A stretch of 59,377 nucleotides of DNA from Desulfurococcales archaeon. GTDB lineage: Archaea > Thermoproteota > Thermoprotei_A > Sulfolobales > Acidilobaceae. Location: positions 1 through 59,377 of the forward strand of contig WAOU01000041.1 of assembly GCA_015521095.1 (NCBI GenBank). Reading direction: 5' to 3'. The notes under the pieces are model-generated. The model did no database searches, was not told where the DNA came from, and was given only the letters and a program-made list of their open reading frames with translations. Of the stretch, positions 23,439 to 32,233 are shown piece by piece (within the stretch, counting starts at the first letter, position 1; the number at the start of each line of letters is the position of its first letter). Both the position numbers and the translations under genes were made by a program.

Positions 23439-25646
23439 ATGGCCACTGATAATACCGTAATGGAACAGGAAAAGTTACCCGAGCACATTTCGGTATTCAC
23501 GGTTATGGCTAGAAGAGCACGCAGAGGAAAAGTTCATCTAATAGTTTTAACTATGGCAATATTCATGGCGTTCCTAGAGATATTCTATATCATGAACTTC
23601 CACGGAACACTGGTTAACTTTATAGAAGGTCTAGGACTCACATCACTAGCGGAGTTCATCAACAGAAGTCTCTATCTAGACTTAAACATATCGCTGATAC
23701 TGGTTATGGCAATACTAGTTGCAGTGGGATTCCTAATATATCCGGCTAAAAGACCGCCGACAAAAGCAACTGAAGAACAATTAAGGGAATTTATGAGGAA
23801 ATACGTGGATAGAATACCTCTATATGACTATATACTAGCCGCCATAGGCTTCATTGTTATCGCATATAATGCATGGTTACAGCCCTACGTTGTCGCCAAC
23901 GAGGGAAGCATTCCCGAAAACCTAACAGGGATATCAATAATCATGGCTATCCTAGGCTTTATCATGGTAATAGAAGTAACAAGGAGAGCAGTAGGTCCAT
24001 GGATGATATTCGTGATGATAGTTTTCCTACTGTACTACCTTAACTTCTACCGATTCGACGCGCTAAAATGGGCTACAGACATGTTCTATGCCAGAGAGGG
24101 ACTATTCAATATACCATACACAGTCATGGCAATGTATGTGTTCGCATTCCTATTCTTCGGCAACTTCCTCGAACAAATAGGAATAGGAAACTACATAACT
24201 AGGCTAATGCTAGGCCTATTTGGTAAAAAGCCAGGCGGGCCTGCAAAGGTCTCAATAGTTAGTAGCGGATTCATGGGAATGCTATCTGGAAGCAGTGTCG
24301 CAAACGTATTCACAACAGGAGTTTTCACAATACCTCTAATGAAGAAAAGCGGATTCCCACCAGAAGTCGCAGGAGCAGTAGAAGCAAGCGCTAGCACCGG
24401 AGGACAAATAATGCCTCCAATAATGGGGGCAGCAGCATTCATCATGGCAAGCTATCTAGGTAGACCATACGGAGACATAGTAATCGCCGGCTTCCTCCCG
24501 GCATTCATCTACTTCGCCAGCCTATACTACTTCGTAGACCTCGAAGCAAAACGAAGAAGCCTTAAAGGCCTAACAGAGGTTCCCGACGTAAAGCCAATGC
24601 TTAGAAAACTATATCTATTATCGCCGGTAGCCCTGATAGTCTATCTCCTAGTGATAAGACTTCCACCTCAACACGCAGTAGTCGCTAGCCTGAGCCTAGC
24701 ATTGATAGCGGCAGTATGGGCGACTGACTTCCTAAAGCTCTCTACGAAGATAACATACACTATAACGGGCATAGCATTATACATTATAGGTTACCTAGTG
24801 GGACTAAACAATTTAGCCACAGCGTATTTCGGCGGAATATCACTTCTTCTACTAACTTTCATACTCTATCTTGTCCCAGCTCTAAGACCGTTCTCACAAG
24901 TAATAATAAGAAGCATAGAGCAAGCAGTGAGAAACAGTATTCCGGTATTCATGGCTGCAGCTATGGCTGGCGTAATACAAGGAAGCCTAACTCTAACAGG
25001 TCTAAGCACAAGGCTAGGGGAGACACTAATAGCAATCGCACATAACAATATCTATCTCCTACTAATATTCGCTGGACTCATAAGCATACTAGTAGGAATG
25101 GGAGTGCCTACTACTGCAAACTATGTTATAACAAGCCTGATAAGCGCCACAGCAATTATGACAGCTGCACAGACAATGCTAGGAATACCCGCGGCAGCGG
25201 CACTACTAGCAGCGAACATGTTCGTATTCTACTATGGTATACTCGCTGACGTAACACCACCTGTAGCCCTAGCGGCTTTCGCCGGTGCAACAGTAGCTAG
25301 AGCCGATTTCTGGAAGACAGCGGTAAACGCTACTAGGATGGCCTTTGCCAAATACGTTCTACCATTCATATTCGCGGTTAACCCTGCGATGCTCATAATA
25401 CCGATAATGGAGGGAGAAGCAACCGTGGGCCAGCTTATCTACGCCATCATAGCCACCATAGGAGTAATAATCTCTGCAAGCGCCGGATTCGCGGGATATC
25501 TAGGAGGCCATATAAGGAGGAACTGGCTTAGAGTATTATTAGCCGTAGTAGGAATACTAGCAGTGACAACAAACCTATACTTAGTGATAGCGACATACGT
25601 ACTCTCAATAATAACCTATCTGCTGGCTAGGAAGGGCCTTGCTTAA
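23439..25646 (+). CDS. TRAP transporter, fused small and large permease subunits (4TM/12TM)
   Basis: The 735-residue protein has about 16 membrane helices. The N-terminal four form the DctQ-like part. The rest is DctM-like, with the hallmark FMGMLSGSSVANVFTTG, EVAGAVEASASTGGQIMPPIMG and, in the second repeat, LVGMGVPTTANYVITS and ADVTPPVALAAFAGA. This fused form belongs to TAXI-type TRAP systems that import organic acids using an ion gradient. The TAXI periplasmic binding protein normally encoded alongside is missing here. GGTGG lies about 10 bases before the ATG. A divergent surface protein gene is the nearest candidate partner. Confidence 0.93.
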   Translation: MATDNTVMEQEKLPEHISVFTVMARRARRGKVHLIVLTMAIFMAFLEIFYIMNFHGTLVNFIEGLGLTSLAEFINRSLYLDLNISLILVMAILVAVGFLIYPAKRPPTKATEEQLREFMRKYVDRIPLYDYILAAIGFIVIAYNAWLQPYVVANEGSIPENLTGISIIMAILGFIMVIEVTRRAVGPWMIFVMIVFLLYYLNFYRFDALKWATDMFYAREGLFNIPYTVMAMYVFAFLFFGNFLEQIGIGNYITRLMLGLFGKKPGGPAKVSIVSSGFMGMLSGSSVANVFTTGVFTIPLMKKSGFPPEVAGAVEASASTGGQIMPPIMGAAAFIMASYLGRPYGDIVIAGFLPAFIYFASLYYFVDLEAKRRSLKGLTEVPDVKPMLRKLYLLSPVALIVYLLVIRLPPQHAVVASLSLALIAAVWATDFLKLSTKITYTITGIALYIIGYLVGLNNLATAYFGGISLLLLTFILYLVPALRPFSQVIIRSIEQAVRNSIPVFMAAAMAGVIQGSLTLTGLSTRLGETLIAIAHNNIYLLLIFAGLISILVGMGVPTTANYVITSLISATAIMTAAQTMLGIPAAAALLAANMFVFYYGILADVTPPVALAAFAGATVARADFWKTAVNATRMAFAKYVLPFIFAVNPAMLIIPIMEGEATVGQLIYAIIATIGVIISASAGFAGYLGGHIRRNWLRVLLAVVGILAVTTNLYLVIATYVLSIITYLLARKGLA

Positions 25647-25743
25647 TACAAATTCTCTAAACCTGTATTAATTATTTTCTAAAAAACTAAATAGTATAAG
25701 ATATTGGTCTTATTGTGCGTTGCTACACTTCCCTTCTAGATTA

Positions 25744-25959
25744 TCATTCTTTGGATATTCTGAGTAGAGAGACAATTATTGCAATAGCTAAAAGAACCAG
25801 GACTACATATATTACTACCTTGATTACAACCAGTAATATATCAAACGCAATGCCGGTCAGTAATCCCCATATAATTGCTTCAGGTAGACTCCTCTTATTA
25901 TACGTAAGAAGGAATCCTATAATGAACCCTAGTAGAAAAACAAACGATATACTAAACAT
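25744..25959 (-). CDS. Small two-helix membrane protein, unknown
   Basis: The 71-residue product has two hydrophobic segments (SFVFLLGFIIGFLLTY and FDILLVVIKVVIYVVLVLLAIAIIVSLL split by a short polar turn NKRSLPEAI). The ATG at 25959 is preceded by GGGTGCAAGAGG. The opposite strand also stays open, but its product is less membrane-like and less convincing. I do not recognise a family. Confidence 0.5.
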   Translation of the reverse strand: MFSISFVFLLGFIIGFLLTYNKRSLPEAIIWGLLTGIAFDILLVVIKVVIYVVLVLLAIAIIVSLLRISKE

Positions 25960-26023
25960 CCTCTTGCACCCATAATATTAAGTGTTTATCGAAAGATATT
26001 TTGAGTAATTATATAAAGTAGGG

Positions 26024-26042
26024 AAAAAACCTGTAATAGGTT
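26024..26042 (-). terminator. Hairpin and T-run after the acyl-CoA dehydrogenase gene
   Basis: On the minus strand AACCT-ATTAC-AGGTT forms a 5-bp hairpin followed by a TTTT run, 30 bases beyond the stop of the leftward gene. Archaeal termination mostly needs only the T-run, so the hairpin may be incidental. Confidence 0.45.
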
Positions 26043-26071
26043 CTTGTTAATCCATAATTATGTCATCTAGA

Positions 26072-27271
26072 TTATATTTTTAGGCCGAAGAGTTGTCTCA
26101 CGAGTTGTCTGACTATAGTTAGTCTCTGTATCTCGTTGGTTCCCTCGTAGATGGTTGTTATTACTGCGTCTCTTAGGTAGCGTGCTACTCCGGTTTCTTC
26201 GTCTACTCCTATTCCGCCATGTATCTGTATTGCTTGTCTTGCGATCCATTCTGCTGACTCGGTTGCAAATGCCTTGGCTAAGCTGCTTGCTATCACGAAT
26301 TCTCTGCGGCCCTCATCGGCTAGTGTGGCTGCCCAGTATGTTAAGAGTCTTGCTGCTTCTAGTTTCATGTACATGTCTGCTAGTTTCTGTATTATCATTT
26401 CGAATTCTATTAGCCTCTTTCCGAAGGCTTCTCTCTGTAGAGCGTAGTTTACTGCTGCTTCGAATGTTGCCTGTGCTATACCGACTGCTTGCGCTGCAAT
26501 GCCTATTCTTGTATAGTCGTATGTCGTTACTATTACTTTGAATCCTTCGTTTTCTGGGCCTACTAGGTTTTCTGCTGGTACTTTCACCTCGTCTAGGATT
26601 ACTTCATATGGTTGTTCTCCTCTCATTCCTATTACGTTGAATCTCTGGCCGATCTTTAGTCCGGGAGTATCTTTTTCTACTACGAATACGCTTATTCCCC
26701 ACCAGCGCTTGTCTGGTTTCGGTGGGCTTGTCCTGGCCGATACTACGAAGAAGTCTGCTTTTTCTGCTCCGCTTATGAATATCTTTCTGCCTGTGATAAT
26801 GTAGTGGTCGTTTTCTTTCTTTGCCTTGGTCTGTATGCCTGCGACGTCGCTTCCTGCTCCTGGCTCGGTGTTGGCGTGTGCTCCGAATGCTCTGCCCTCG
26901 GCTATTGGAACTATGTATTTCTTCTTCTGTTCCTCTGTTCCGAACTTTAGTATCGGGATGCCGAATAGGTGGTTTACTCCAATAGCGACTGCTAGGCTTG
27001 GCACTGCTCTTGCTACTTCTTCTGTTAGTATTGCTTGTAGGAGTTGTCCTCCTCCCTGGCCTCCGTACTCCTCGGGTATTCCTACTCCGAAGAATCCTTG
27101 GCGTGCGAATTCTTCGAAGATTTCTTGTGGTATCTCGTTTGTTTTCTCGATTTCCTGCCACTTTGGTAGCACTTTTGCCTCTATTACTTCTCTTACTGCT
27201 TTTCTAAAGAGTTCGTGTTCGTCGTCTATTTTTATTTGGAAGTCCTGCACACTCTGGAATGGGAATACCAT
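26072..27271 (-). CDS. Acyl-CoA dehydrogenase
   Basis: The roughly 399-residue flavoprotein has the family segments RQGFFGVGIPEEYGGQGGG, TEPGAGSDVAGIQTKAKK, GRKIFISGAEKADFFVV, DYTRIGIAAQAVGIAQ and QIHGGIGVDEETGVARYLRDA, with the catalytic-type glutamate in IYEGTNEIQ. It would oxidise acyl-CoA to enoyl-CoA, passing electrons to an electron-transfer flavoprotein. I chose ATG 27271 because AAAGGAGGAG lies just upstream; the reading frame extends further without support. No ETF, thiolase or CoA ligase gene is adjacent, so the pathway is unclear. Confidence 0.93.
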   Translation of the reverse strand: MVFPFQSVQDFQIKIDDEHELFRKAVREVIEAKVLPKWQEIEKTNEIPQEIFEEFARQGFFGVGIPEEYGGQGGGQLLQAILTEEVARAVPSLAVAIGVNHLFGIPILKFGTEEQKKKYIVPIAEGRAFGAHANTEPGAGSDVAGIQTKAKKENDHYIITGRKIFISGAEKADFFVVSARTSPPKPDKRWWGISVFVVEKDTPGLKIGQRFNVIGMRGEQPYEVILDEVKVPAENLVGPENEGFKVIVTTYDYTRIGIAAQAVGIAQATFEAAVNYALQREAFGKRLIEFEMIIQKLADMYMKLEAARLLTYWAATLADEGRREFVIASSLAKAFATESAEWIARQAIQIHGGIGVDEETGVARYLRDAVITTIYEGTNEIQRLTIVRQLVRQLFGLKI

Positions 27272-27406
27272 TTTCCATTCTCCTCCTTTACAACGATTTC
27301 TGGTTACAGTTGTTCTTAGTCGTATTGTAGAATATATAGTCACGGGGAAAAGACCATGAGTCCTAAAAACGGTATATATTTGTTAGGAAAAAGATACTAT
27401 TTAAAC

Positions 27407-28312
27407 CTAAGCCTCTTCTACTTCTACTTCCTCTACTTCTATTTCCTCTAATACTTCTTCTCCTTCCATACCAGCCATTGTGCTCGACACTATCTCGATT
27501 ATGCTTGCAAGTAGTAGACCTATCGCGCCGACAACAATGAAGAATGCGGCTATAAGATAGATAGTTACAGGGGTGCTCACGGTTCCAGTTGATATGAACT
27601 GGAATATGCTTAGTTTCTCGAAGTGTGTTGTCCAGCTGGTCGCGAAGAGGCTCCATCCGATTCCACTTAGCAGGAACGATATTGCATATAGGAGGTAGTC
27701 CCGTGTTCTTGTCTCTAGATATACTATCGCTGTTCCTATGGTTGTAATAGCGAATGCTATTATTATGCTGGCTCCTCTAAGGAGACTGCCTGTATCTCTG
27801 TATGCTAGGCTCTTTACCACGTCTTCGTCTATTATTAGTGCTGATACTGACTTGTTAAGATAGTATATTCCTAGAATCCCTATGAGGAACACAATGACTG
27901 GAGCAACAACGGCTTTCTTGCTCTCTAAACCAGCCATAAGCGCTCCAATGTATGATAGTATGGCTGCTCCTATCACAAGGAATAACGAGGTTAGTATGAA
28001 TAGTCCAGATGCATCTGTCCATCCTCCTAGTTGTACGTAGCTTGGAGAGATCGGGCCTTTGAAGGGATTAATTATCCCTGCTTCTAGTAGTTTCACATAC
28101 TGGTACTTCCAGCCATATTCAATTATTAGTGTCTCGTCGATTTTGTTTAGTGCTAGGACTCCTGCTATGAAGGATAATCCTAGAAATAGGAATCCGATAC
28201 TGCTTAGGATTTGCTCCCTTATCCTGTACATGATACCTATTGCCATTATTACAATAGCTGTCATTATGAGTATGGGGGACACCATTATGAATATAGATGT
28301 TGAGGGGAGCAC
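27407..28312 (-). CDS. Polytopic membrane protein with acidic C-terminal tail, unknown
   Basis: The 301-residue protein has about eight membrane helices. It ends in a cytoplasmic tail of alternating Glu and Val (EGEEVLEEIEVEEVEVEEA). The GTG start at 28312 is supported by AAGGAGGTG eight bases upstream. I recognise no transporter signature. It lies downstream of nothing obvious and 64 bases beyond the 5' side of the acyl-CoA dehydrogenase frame on the same strand, so cotranscription with that gene is possible. Confidence 0.65.
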   Translation of the reverse strand: MLPSTSIFIMVSPILIMTAIVIMAIGIMYRIREQILSSIGFLFLGLSFIAGVLALNKIDETLIIEYGWKYQYVKLLEAGIINPFKGPISPSYVQLGGWTDASGLFILTSLFLVIGAAILSYIGALMAGLESKKAVVAPVIVFLIGILGIYYLNKSVSALIIDEDVVKSLAYRDTGSLLRGASIIIAFAITTIGTAIVYLETRTRDYLLYAISFLLSGIGWSLFATSWTTHFEKLSIFQFISTGTVSTPVTIYLIAAFFIVVGAIGLLLASIIEIVSSTMAGMEGEEVLEEIEVEEVEVEEA

Positions 28313-28451
28313 TGTCTCGACACCTCCTTATAATCCGTATGTTTACAAGAGGACTAGCATATTTTATTTATTCAACTTAGGAGTATGGGTGTAGAGTACT
28401 ACTAGGATGGATAATACGCTAGAATGATATTGGAGGACGCGTATCTATTCC

Positions 28452-29045
28452 CTATTCTAGTTCTTTAATTATGGTTTCTTTCCATAGGGGGATACTCTCC
28501 CAGTCTATAGTATATATCATAATATCCAGTGTTGAATCTTTTAGTTTTTCGAATAATTTTGATGCTTCTTCTCCGCAATATGGTCTTCCCGACTGTTCAA
28601 ACATATAGGTTAGAGTTAGCTTGCGGTATAATCCTCTGAAAGAGTAAGAATCAATTGTACCCACTAGGAAGTTGAGAGACTCGGACTCTCCTTTCTCAGT
28701 CTCTAACCATTTTACTAGTTCGCTTAAGGTTCCTCTAAAGGTCTCTGACGCACTTCCACTGGTGAGAAGGGCTGCAAGGATTAAGCTATCGCAGAGTGCC
28801 TCGCTTGGCTTTAGCCTGATTCCCCGCTTGACAGGCTGGGGTTCAGCCGCTACTGTTTTCTCTGCTGGAGCCTCTACGCGGGGCTGGGGTGCGGGTACTT
28901 CACGTTTTCGAGCAGTGTATCTAGCATAGATAGGGCATCTCCTGTAGTTACCTTTACAGGGGAAGCGTAATGTACTAACTTTTTTCCTTATAAGTTCACA
29001 GTACGCGATTGTGCCTTTAAGGTTCTTGGCATAAGGACATGCCAC
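28452..29045 (-). CDS. Cysteine-motif protein with linker and helical domain, unknown
   Basis: The 197-residue protein opens with a compact four-cysteine module, CPYAKNLKGTIAYC then RFPCKGNYRRCPIYARY, which could bind a metal or iron-sulfur cluster. It is followed by a Pro/Ala-rich linker (residues about 50-72) and a helical domain of about 125 residues. I do not recognise the family. The spacing C3-C16-C30-C37 is worth a profile search. GAGGTG lies about 12 bases upstream of the ATG. Its neighbours do not indicate a role. Confidence 0.6.
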   Translation of the reverse strand: MACPYAKNLKGTIAYCELIRKKVSTLRFPCKGNYRRCPIYARYTARKREVPAPQPRVEAPAEKTVAAEPQPVKRGIRLKPSEALCDSLILAALLTSGSASETFRGTLSELVKWLETEKGESESLNFLVGTIDSYSFRGLYRKLTLTYMFEQSGRPYCGEEASKLFEKLKDSTLDIMIYTIDWESIPLWKETIIKELE

Positions 29046-29142
29046 ACTTTACACCTCTACCGCGTAAAGCGGGGGACCCGCACCCCACTCAATATGATAA
29101 TGAGTGTATGATAGAATTAAAAGGGTTAAACTAGAACTGATA

Positions 29143-30027
29143 CTATCTCTCAAGTTCTTTGGCTTGGCCAGCAACGAATAGTATTTTTTCTAAGGTAGAG
29201 TCGCCAAGATAGGGGGCTGGCACATTCAGTATTGGAGATCCGTATTTATCGGCTAAATTACGGAGATATGAACTGGCCTGGTCGACTGGTTCACCGTTAT
29301 CATCGACAATTACGACGGCAAGACCATCATATCTTAGAATCTCTTCTGCCTGGGAGACTTGTTCAGGAGAGGTACTGGTTCTATGTTCTACTAGAATGAA
29401 TCCCTTTATATCTACACCTAGCCATGCTACGGCGTACTGTGAAGCTGGAGAAGATAGTATTGCAGGTCTTCCTTTTAAGATATTCCTGTACCTATCGTAT
29501 ATTTTTTCAGCTTTTTCAGCGAGATTGATTCTATTTTGCTCTATTATATTACTACATTCTGGGATCTTAGATTTTATTATATCCGAGACGTAATCGATAT
29601 ACTTTATGTAGTTACGGGGATCATATATGGGCATATGCAGGTTTATGGCACCGCTAGGTAAATTGTATAGAATTAGCCCAGGGATCTCTGGAATTTCTAC
29701 TACTTTATCGCCTGCTATGTCTTTAATCTGGCTTTCAAAGGGCGCGTGTCCTGTAGATATGATCAATAGGGCAGAGCTAATTTTTTCGTAGTCTGATGGT
29801 TTCAGCTGGTAGTCGTGTGGGTCAACTCCACTTGGCACAAGATGTTCTATGTCTACGTCGCATCCGGCGAGAAGCGATTCTAGATCTTTATCGATTCCCG
29901 GAAAGGTTGTTAGGATTAGAGGAGACCGGTCTTCTGAATTATCTGTAAATGTTGTTAGAAATAGTGTTATGCTCATTGTTAATACGAGTATGGTCGCAAT
30001 GAGCATGGCATGTTGTCTATTTATCAT
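29143..30027 (-). CDS. Metal ABC transporter substrate-binding protein, ZnuA/TroA-like
   Basis: The 294-residue protein has an N-terminal signal or anchor helix (AMLIATILVLTMSITLFLTTF). Its TroA-like metal-binding segments are HLVPSGVDPHDYQLKPSDYEKI, STGHAPFE, INLHMPIYDPRNY, VEHRTSTSPEQV and IVDDNGEPVDQASSYLRNLADKYG. It would bind Zn, Mn or another divalent metal outside the cell and hand it to the permease encoded divergently. The usual His-rich loop of ZnuA is absent. It shares an upstream region of about 110 bases with the ATPase gene, so the two units are probably co-regulated. Confidence 0.87.
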   Translation of the reverse strand: MINRQHAMLIATILVLTMSITLFLTTFTDNSEDRSPLILTTFPGIDKDLESLLAGCDVDIEHLVPSGVDPHDYQLKPSDYEKISSALLIISTGHAPFESQIKDIAGDKVVEIPEIPGLILYNLPSGAINLHMPIYDPRNYIKYIDYVSDIIKSKIPECSNIIEQNRINLAEKAEKIYDRYRNILKGRPAILSSPASQYAVAWLGVDIKGFILVEHRTSTSPEQVSQAEEILRYDGLAVVIVDDNGEPVDQASSYLRNLADKYGSPILNVPAPYLGDSTLEKILFVAGQAKELER

Positions 30028-30080
30028 TTTGTATACACCCTTGTCGTGTTTGCTTGATTCTGTTGGCTCATTCCATTATC

Positions 30081-30129
30081 GTTTAAAAACTGTGCACAGA
30101 CCTATTATATTTTAATGGTTGGTGTGCAC
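30081..30129. promoter_or_regulatory. Divergent promoter with repeated TGTGCAC operator candidates
   Basis: TGTGCAC occurs at 30091-30097 and again at 30123-30129; its core GTGCAC is palindromic and the centres are 32 bp apart, about three helical turns. A TTTAAA box (30082-30087) and a TTATATTTT box (30105-30113) lie beside them. The pair brackets the start region of the ATPase gene and lies upstream of the divergent binding-protein gene, so a repressor bound here could control both. Confidence 0.5.
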
Positions 30130-30138
30130 GGTGAAACT

Positions 30139-30888
30139 ATGTATATCGAAATAAAAAATCTAACAGTGAAATATAAGGACATAACAGCATTAGAAAACAT
30201 AGATTTAAGAATAGAAGGACCAGGACTAGTACAAGTACTAGGTCCAAACGGAGCAGGCAAAAGCACGCTCCTCCGATCAATAGCGGGCCTCGTGAAACCC
30301 CAGAAAGGATGCGTTTGTATAAACGGAAAAGATACGACGGCAAACCCTCGATTGGCAGGACGCAGTATCGGGTATGTTGCACAGAAACCTGAAGTCTCCA
30401 AGTATTCAACAATAACAGTTAGAGAATTCCTATGCTACTCATATATGATAAGAAGACAAAGATGGCCTAGGCCTCCCTGTCGAAAACTTCTATTCAATAA
30501 TGAACTAGTTATACATGAGGATATCTTGGATAGGAAATTAACAGAGCTCAGCGGAGGCCAATTAATGAAAACCTACATTGCAAGAAGCCTTATGTCTGCT
30601 CCCAGTATCCTTCTACTTGACGAGCCTTTGGGTCCTATGGATCCGGCTAGTAAACTCGAGTTTGCAGATATTATAAACATGCTTTCCAAGGAAAGATTGG
30701 TGCTAGTAACGAGCCATGATCCAATTATTCTCCTTGAATACACGGATAGGATACTTCTCTTAAACAAGAGAGTAATCGCGTTTGGTTCACCAAGCGAGGT
30801 GTTACGGGAGGAGATTCTTTCTAAGGCGTATGGTAGGGGCTTTAGAGAAGTTGAGTATCACGTACACCTATTTGACTCGCACTATTAG
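30139..30888 (+). CDS. Metal ABC transporter ATPase, ZnuC-like
   Basis: The 249-residue ATPase has Walker A GPNGAGKS at residues 35-42, the signature LSGGQLMKTYIARSL, Walker B ILLLDEP and a late switch histidine in LVTSHDP. It energises the permease encoded downstream. I chose ATG 30139 with GGTGA nine bases upstream, rather than ATG 30115, because the latter lies in the promoter region. The next gene starts 12 bases after its stop, with GGAGG in between. Confidence 0.93.
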   Translation: MYIEIKNLTVKYKDITALENIDLRIEGPGLVQVLGPNGAGKSTLLRSIAGLVKPQKGCVCINGKDTTANPRLAGRSIGYVAQKPEVSKYSTITVREFLCYSYMIRRQRWPRPPCRKLLFNNELVIHEDILDRKLTELSGGQLMKTYIARSLMSAPSILLLDEPLGPMDPASKLEFADIINMLSKERLVLVTSHDPIILLEYTDRILLLNKRVIAFGSPSEVLREEILSKAYGRGFREVEYHVHLFDSHY

Positions 30889-30900
30889 GAGGAATGAAAA

Positions 30901-31779
30901 ATGAGAAGTTCACTTAGCTATAGAATAGCGATTTTCATTACAGTAATTAGTGTAATACTAAGCATAGCATACATTATCGGTAACTCGTATCCTATTGAAT
31001 GGTTCTTCACCATCGTCATGTCAAGCACAGCAATGGGAAGCCTAAGTATACTCATTTATACTCGTAGGCTAAGATATCTTGCAGCATCTTCTCCCCACGC
31101 AGCATTTCTAGCTGCAGGACTAGGTATCGTTGCTTCTGTATCGATTGGAGGTAATTGGTTCTTATGGACGATAATGATAGGTATGGTACTTGTATACGTT
31201 GCTGGATACATGATCTATAAGGGTGTGGATCCAGAAGATTCGGCAAGTATATTCGTGGCGTTTAGTAGTTCAATGGGAGCGTTAGTCCTATACTATGTTT
31301 TGACGAGGTATTCATATGGAGTTAGCGTGGTCTCTATAGTTATCGGTGATCCTCTTCTCTCGTCCTTGGAGATTGTGGCCTACTCGATAGTAATAGGATT
31401 GTTATCGGTCATATACGTGTACTCTGTGGGCCGCGAGATAATATACATTGGGTCAGACATAGATGATGCTAGGCTAGCTGGATTGAAAATCTGGCTGTAC
31501 GACTGGTCCTTGTATACTATGATAGGTTTAACGACTATAGGTCTGGTAAAGAGTGTAGGATTCGTTATAGAACACGTCTACCTACTACTCCCAGGAGCTA
31601 TTGCGGCAATGATGTGTAGAGGCGTAGCACGGTCTATTACCTTTTCTATACTTGTGTCGATACTTTCCGCTAGTATTGGCCTGCTAATATCTATATCGCT
31701 AGATCTGGCTCCGTCAGCGGTCTCCGGAGGGATTTTAATAATACTATTTGTAATATCTGCGATAATGAAAGGGCGATGA
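30901..31779 (+). CDS. Metal ABC transporter permease, ZnuB/MntB-like
   Basis: The 292-residue protein has about eight to nine membrane helices and the family pattern: LAASSPHAAFLAAGLGI near the front, GDPLLSSLEIVAYSIVIG in the middle, DDARLAGLKIWLYDW, and VGFVIEHVYLLLPGAIAAMM, which contains the conserved coupling region. It forms the membrane channel for the metal. It lies between the ATPase gene and the NikR-like regulator gene, with short gaps, in one operon. Confidence 0.88.
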   Translation: MRSSLSYRIAIFITVISVILSIAYIIGNSYPIEWFFTIVMSSTAMGSLSILIYTRRLRYLAASSPHAAFLAAGLGIVASVSIGGNWFLWTIMIGMVLVYVAGYMIYKGVDPEDSASIFVAFSSSMGALVLYYVLTRYSYGVSVVSIVIGDPLLSSLEIVAYSIVIGLLSVIYVYSVGREIIYIGSDIDDARLAGLKIWLYDWSLYTMIGLTTIGLVKSVGFVIEHVYLLLPGAIAAMMCRGVARSITFSILVSILSASIGLLISISLDLAPSAVSGGILIILFVISAIMKGR

Positions 31780-31785
31780 GTCAAG

Positions 31786-32184
31786 ATGAAAGAGAGAACA
31801 GGTAAGAGGAGGTTTGGTGTTAGCATCAGTGAAGACGTTGCTGGGGATCTGGATACACTTGCCAGAATGTTAGGAGTTGACAGGAGTAGAATAATCGAGG
31901 AAGCCGTGAGAAGTTATCTCGAGGATCATAGGCATCTGATGGTTGATCATAGATGTAGTGGGATAATAGTGGCACTATGTAGTAATAATGTTGAAGTAGC
32001 AAGTATCGTGAGGTCTCATAAGGAGATAATACACGGATACATGCACATGCACCTTGACGGTTACTGTCTCGACTTAATTATTGTCAATGGTGAAAGTAGA
32101 AGCATTGCATCGCTCTATGGCGATCTAAAGAAAATAGGATGCAGAGTAAGATATCTACCTGTTTTTGAGGCATATCACGGTTGA
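31786..32184 (+). CDS. NikR-like metal-responsive ribbon-helix-helix regulator
   Basis: The 132-residue protein has an N-terminal ribbon-helix-helix (RRFGVSISEDVAGDLDTLARMLGVDRSRIIEEAVRSYL, residues about 8-45) and an ACT-like metal-binding domain. H87, H89 and C94 in YMHMHLDGYCLDL match the nickel ligands H87, H89 and C95 of E. coli NikR, with H78 a possible fourth. NikR represses nickel-uptake genes when metal is bound. Being encoded seven bases after the ABC permease stop, it probably represses this operon through the TGTGCAC sites. Whether the metal is Ni, Zn or Co is not decided. Confidence 0.85.
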   Translation: MKERTGKRRFGVSISEDVAGDLDTLARMLGVDRSRIIEEAVRSYLEDHRHLMVDHRCSGIIVALCSNNVEVASIVRSHKEIIHGYMHMHLDGYCLDLIIVNGESRSIASLYGDLKKIGCRVRYLPVFEAYHG

Positions 32185-32233
32185 CACCTTATAGGATTAA
32201 CCTTAGGACTCTCTGGTAGGTGGGACAAAGACG

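Noticed and set aside
25715..25975. 86-codon plus-strand frame over the small membrane protein
   Set aside because: Composition is not protein-like and no ribosome-binding site is seen; the minus-strand frame has both a good site and membrane helices.
27363..27656. Plus/minus shadow frames around the membrane protein with an acidic tail
   Set aside because: They overlap a clear membrane-protein frame with a strong ribosome-binding site and have no recognisable features.
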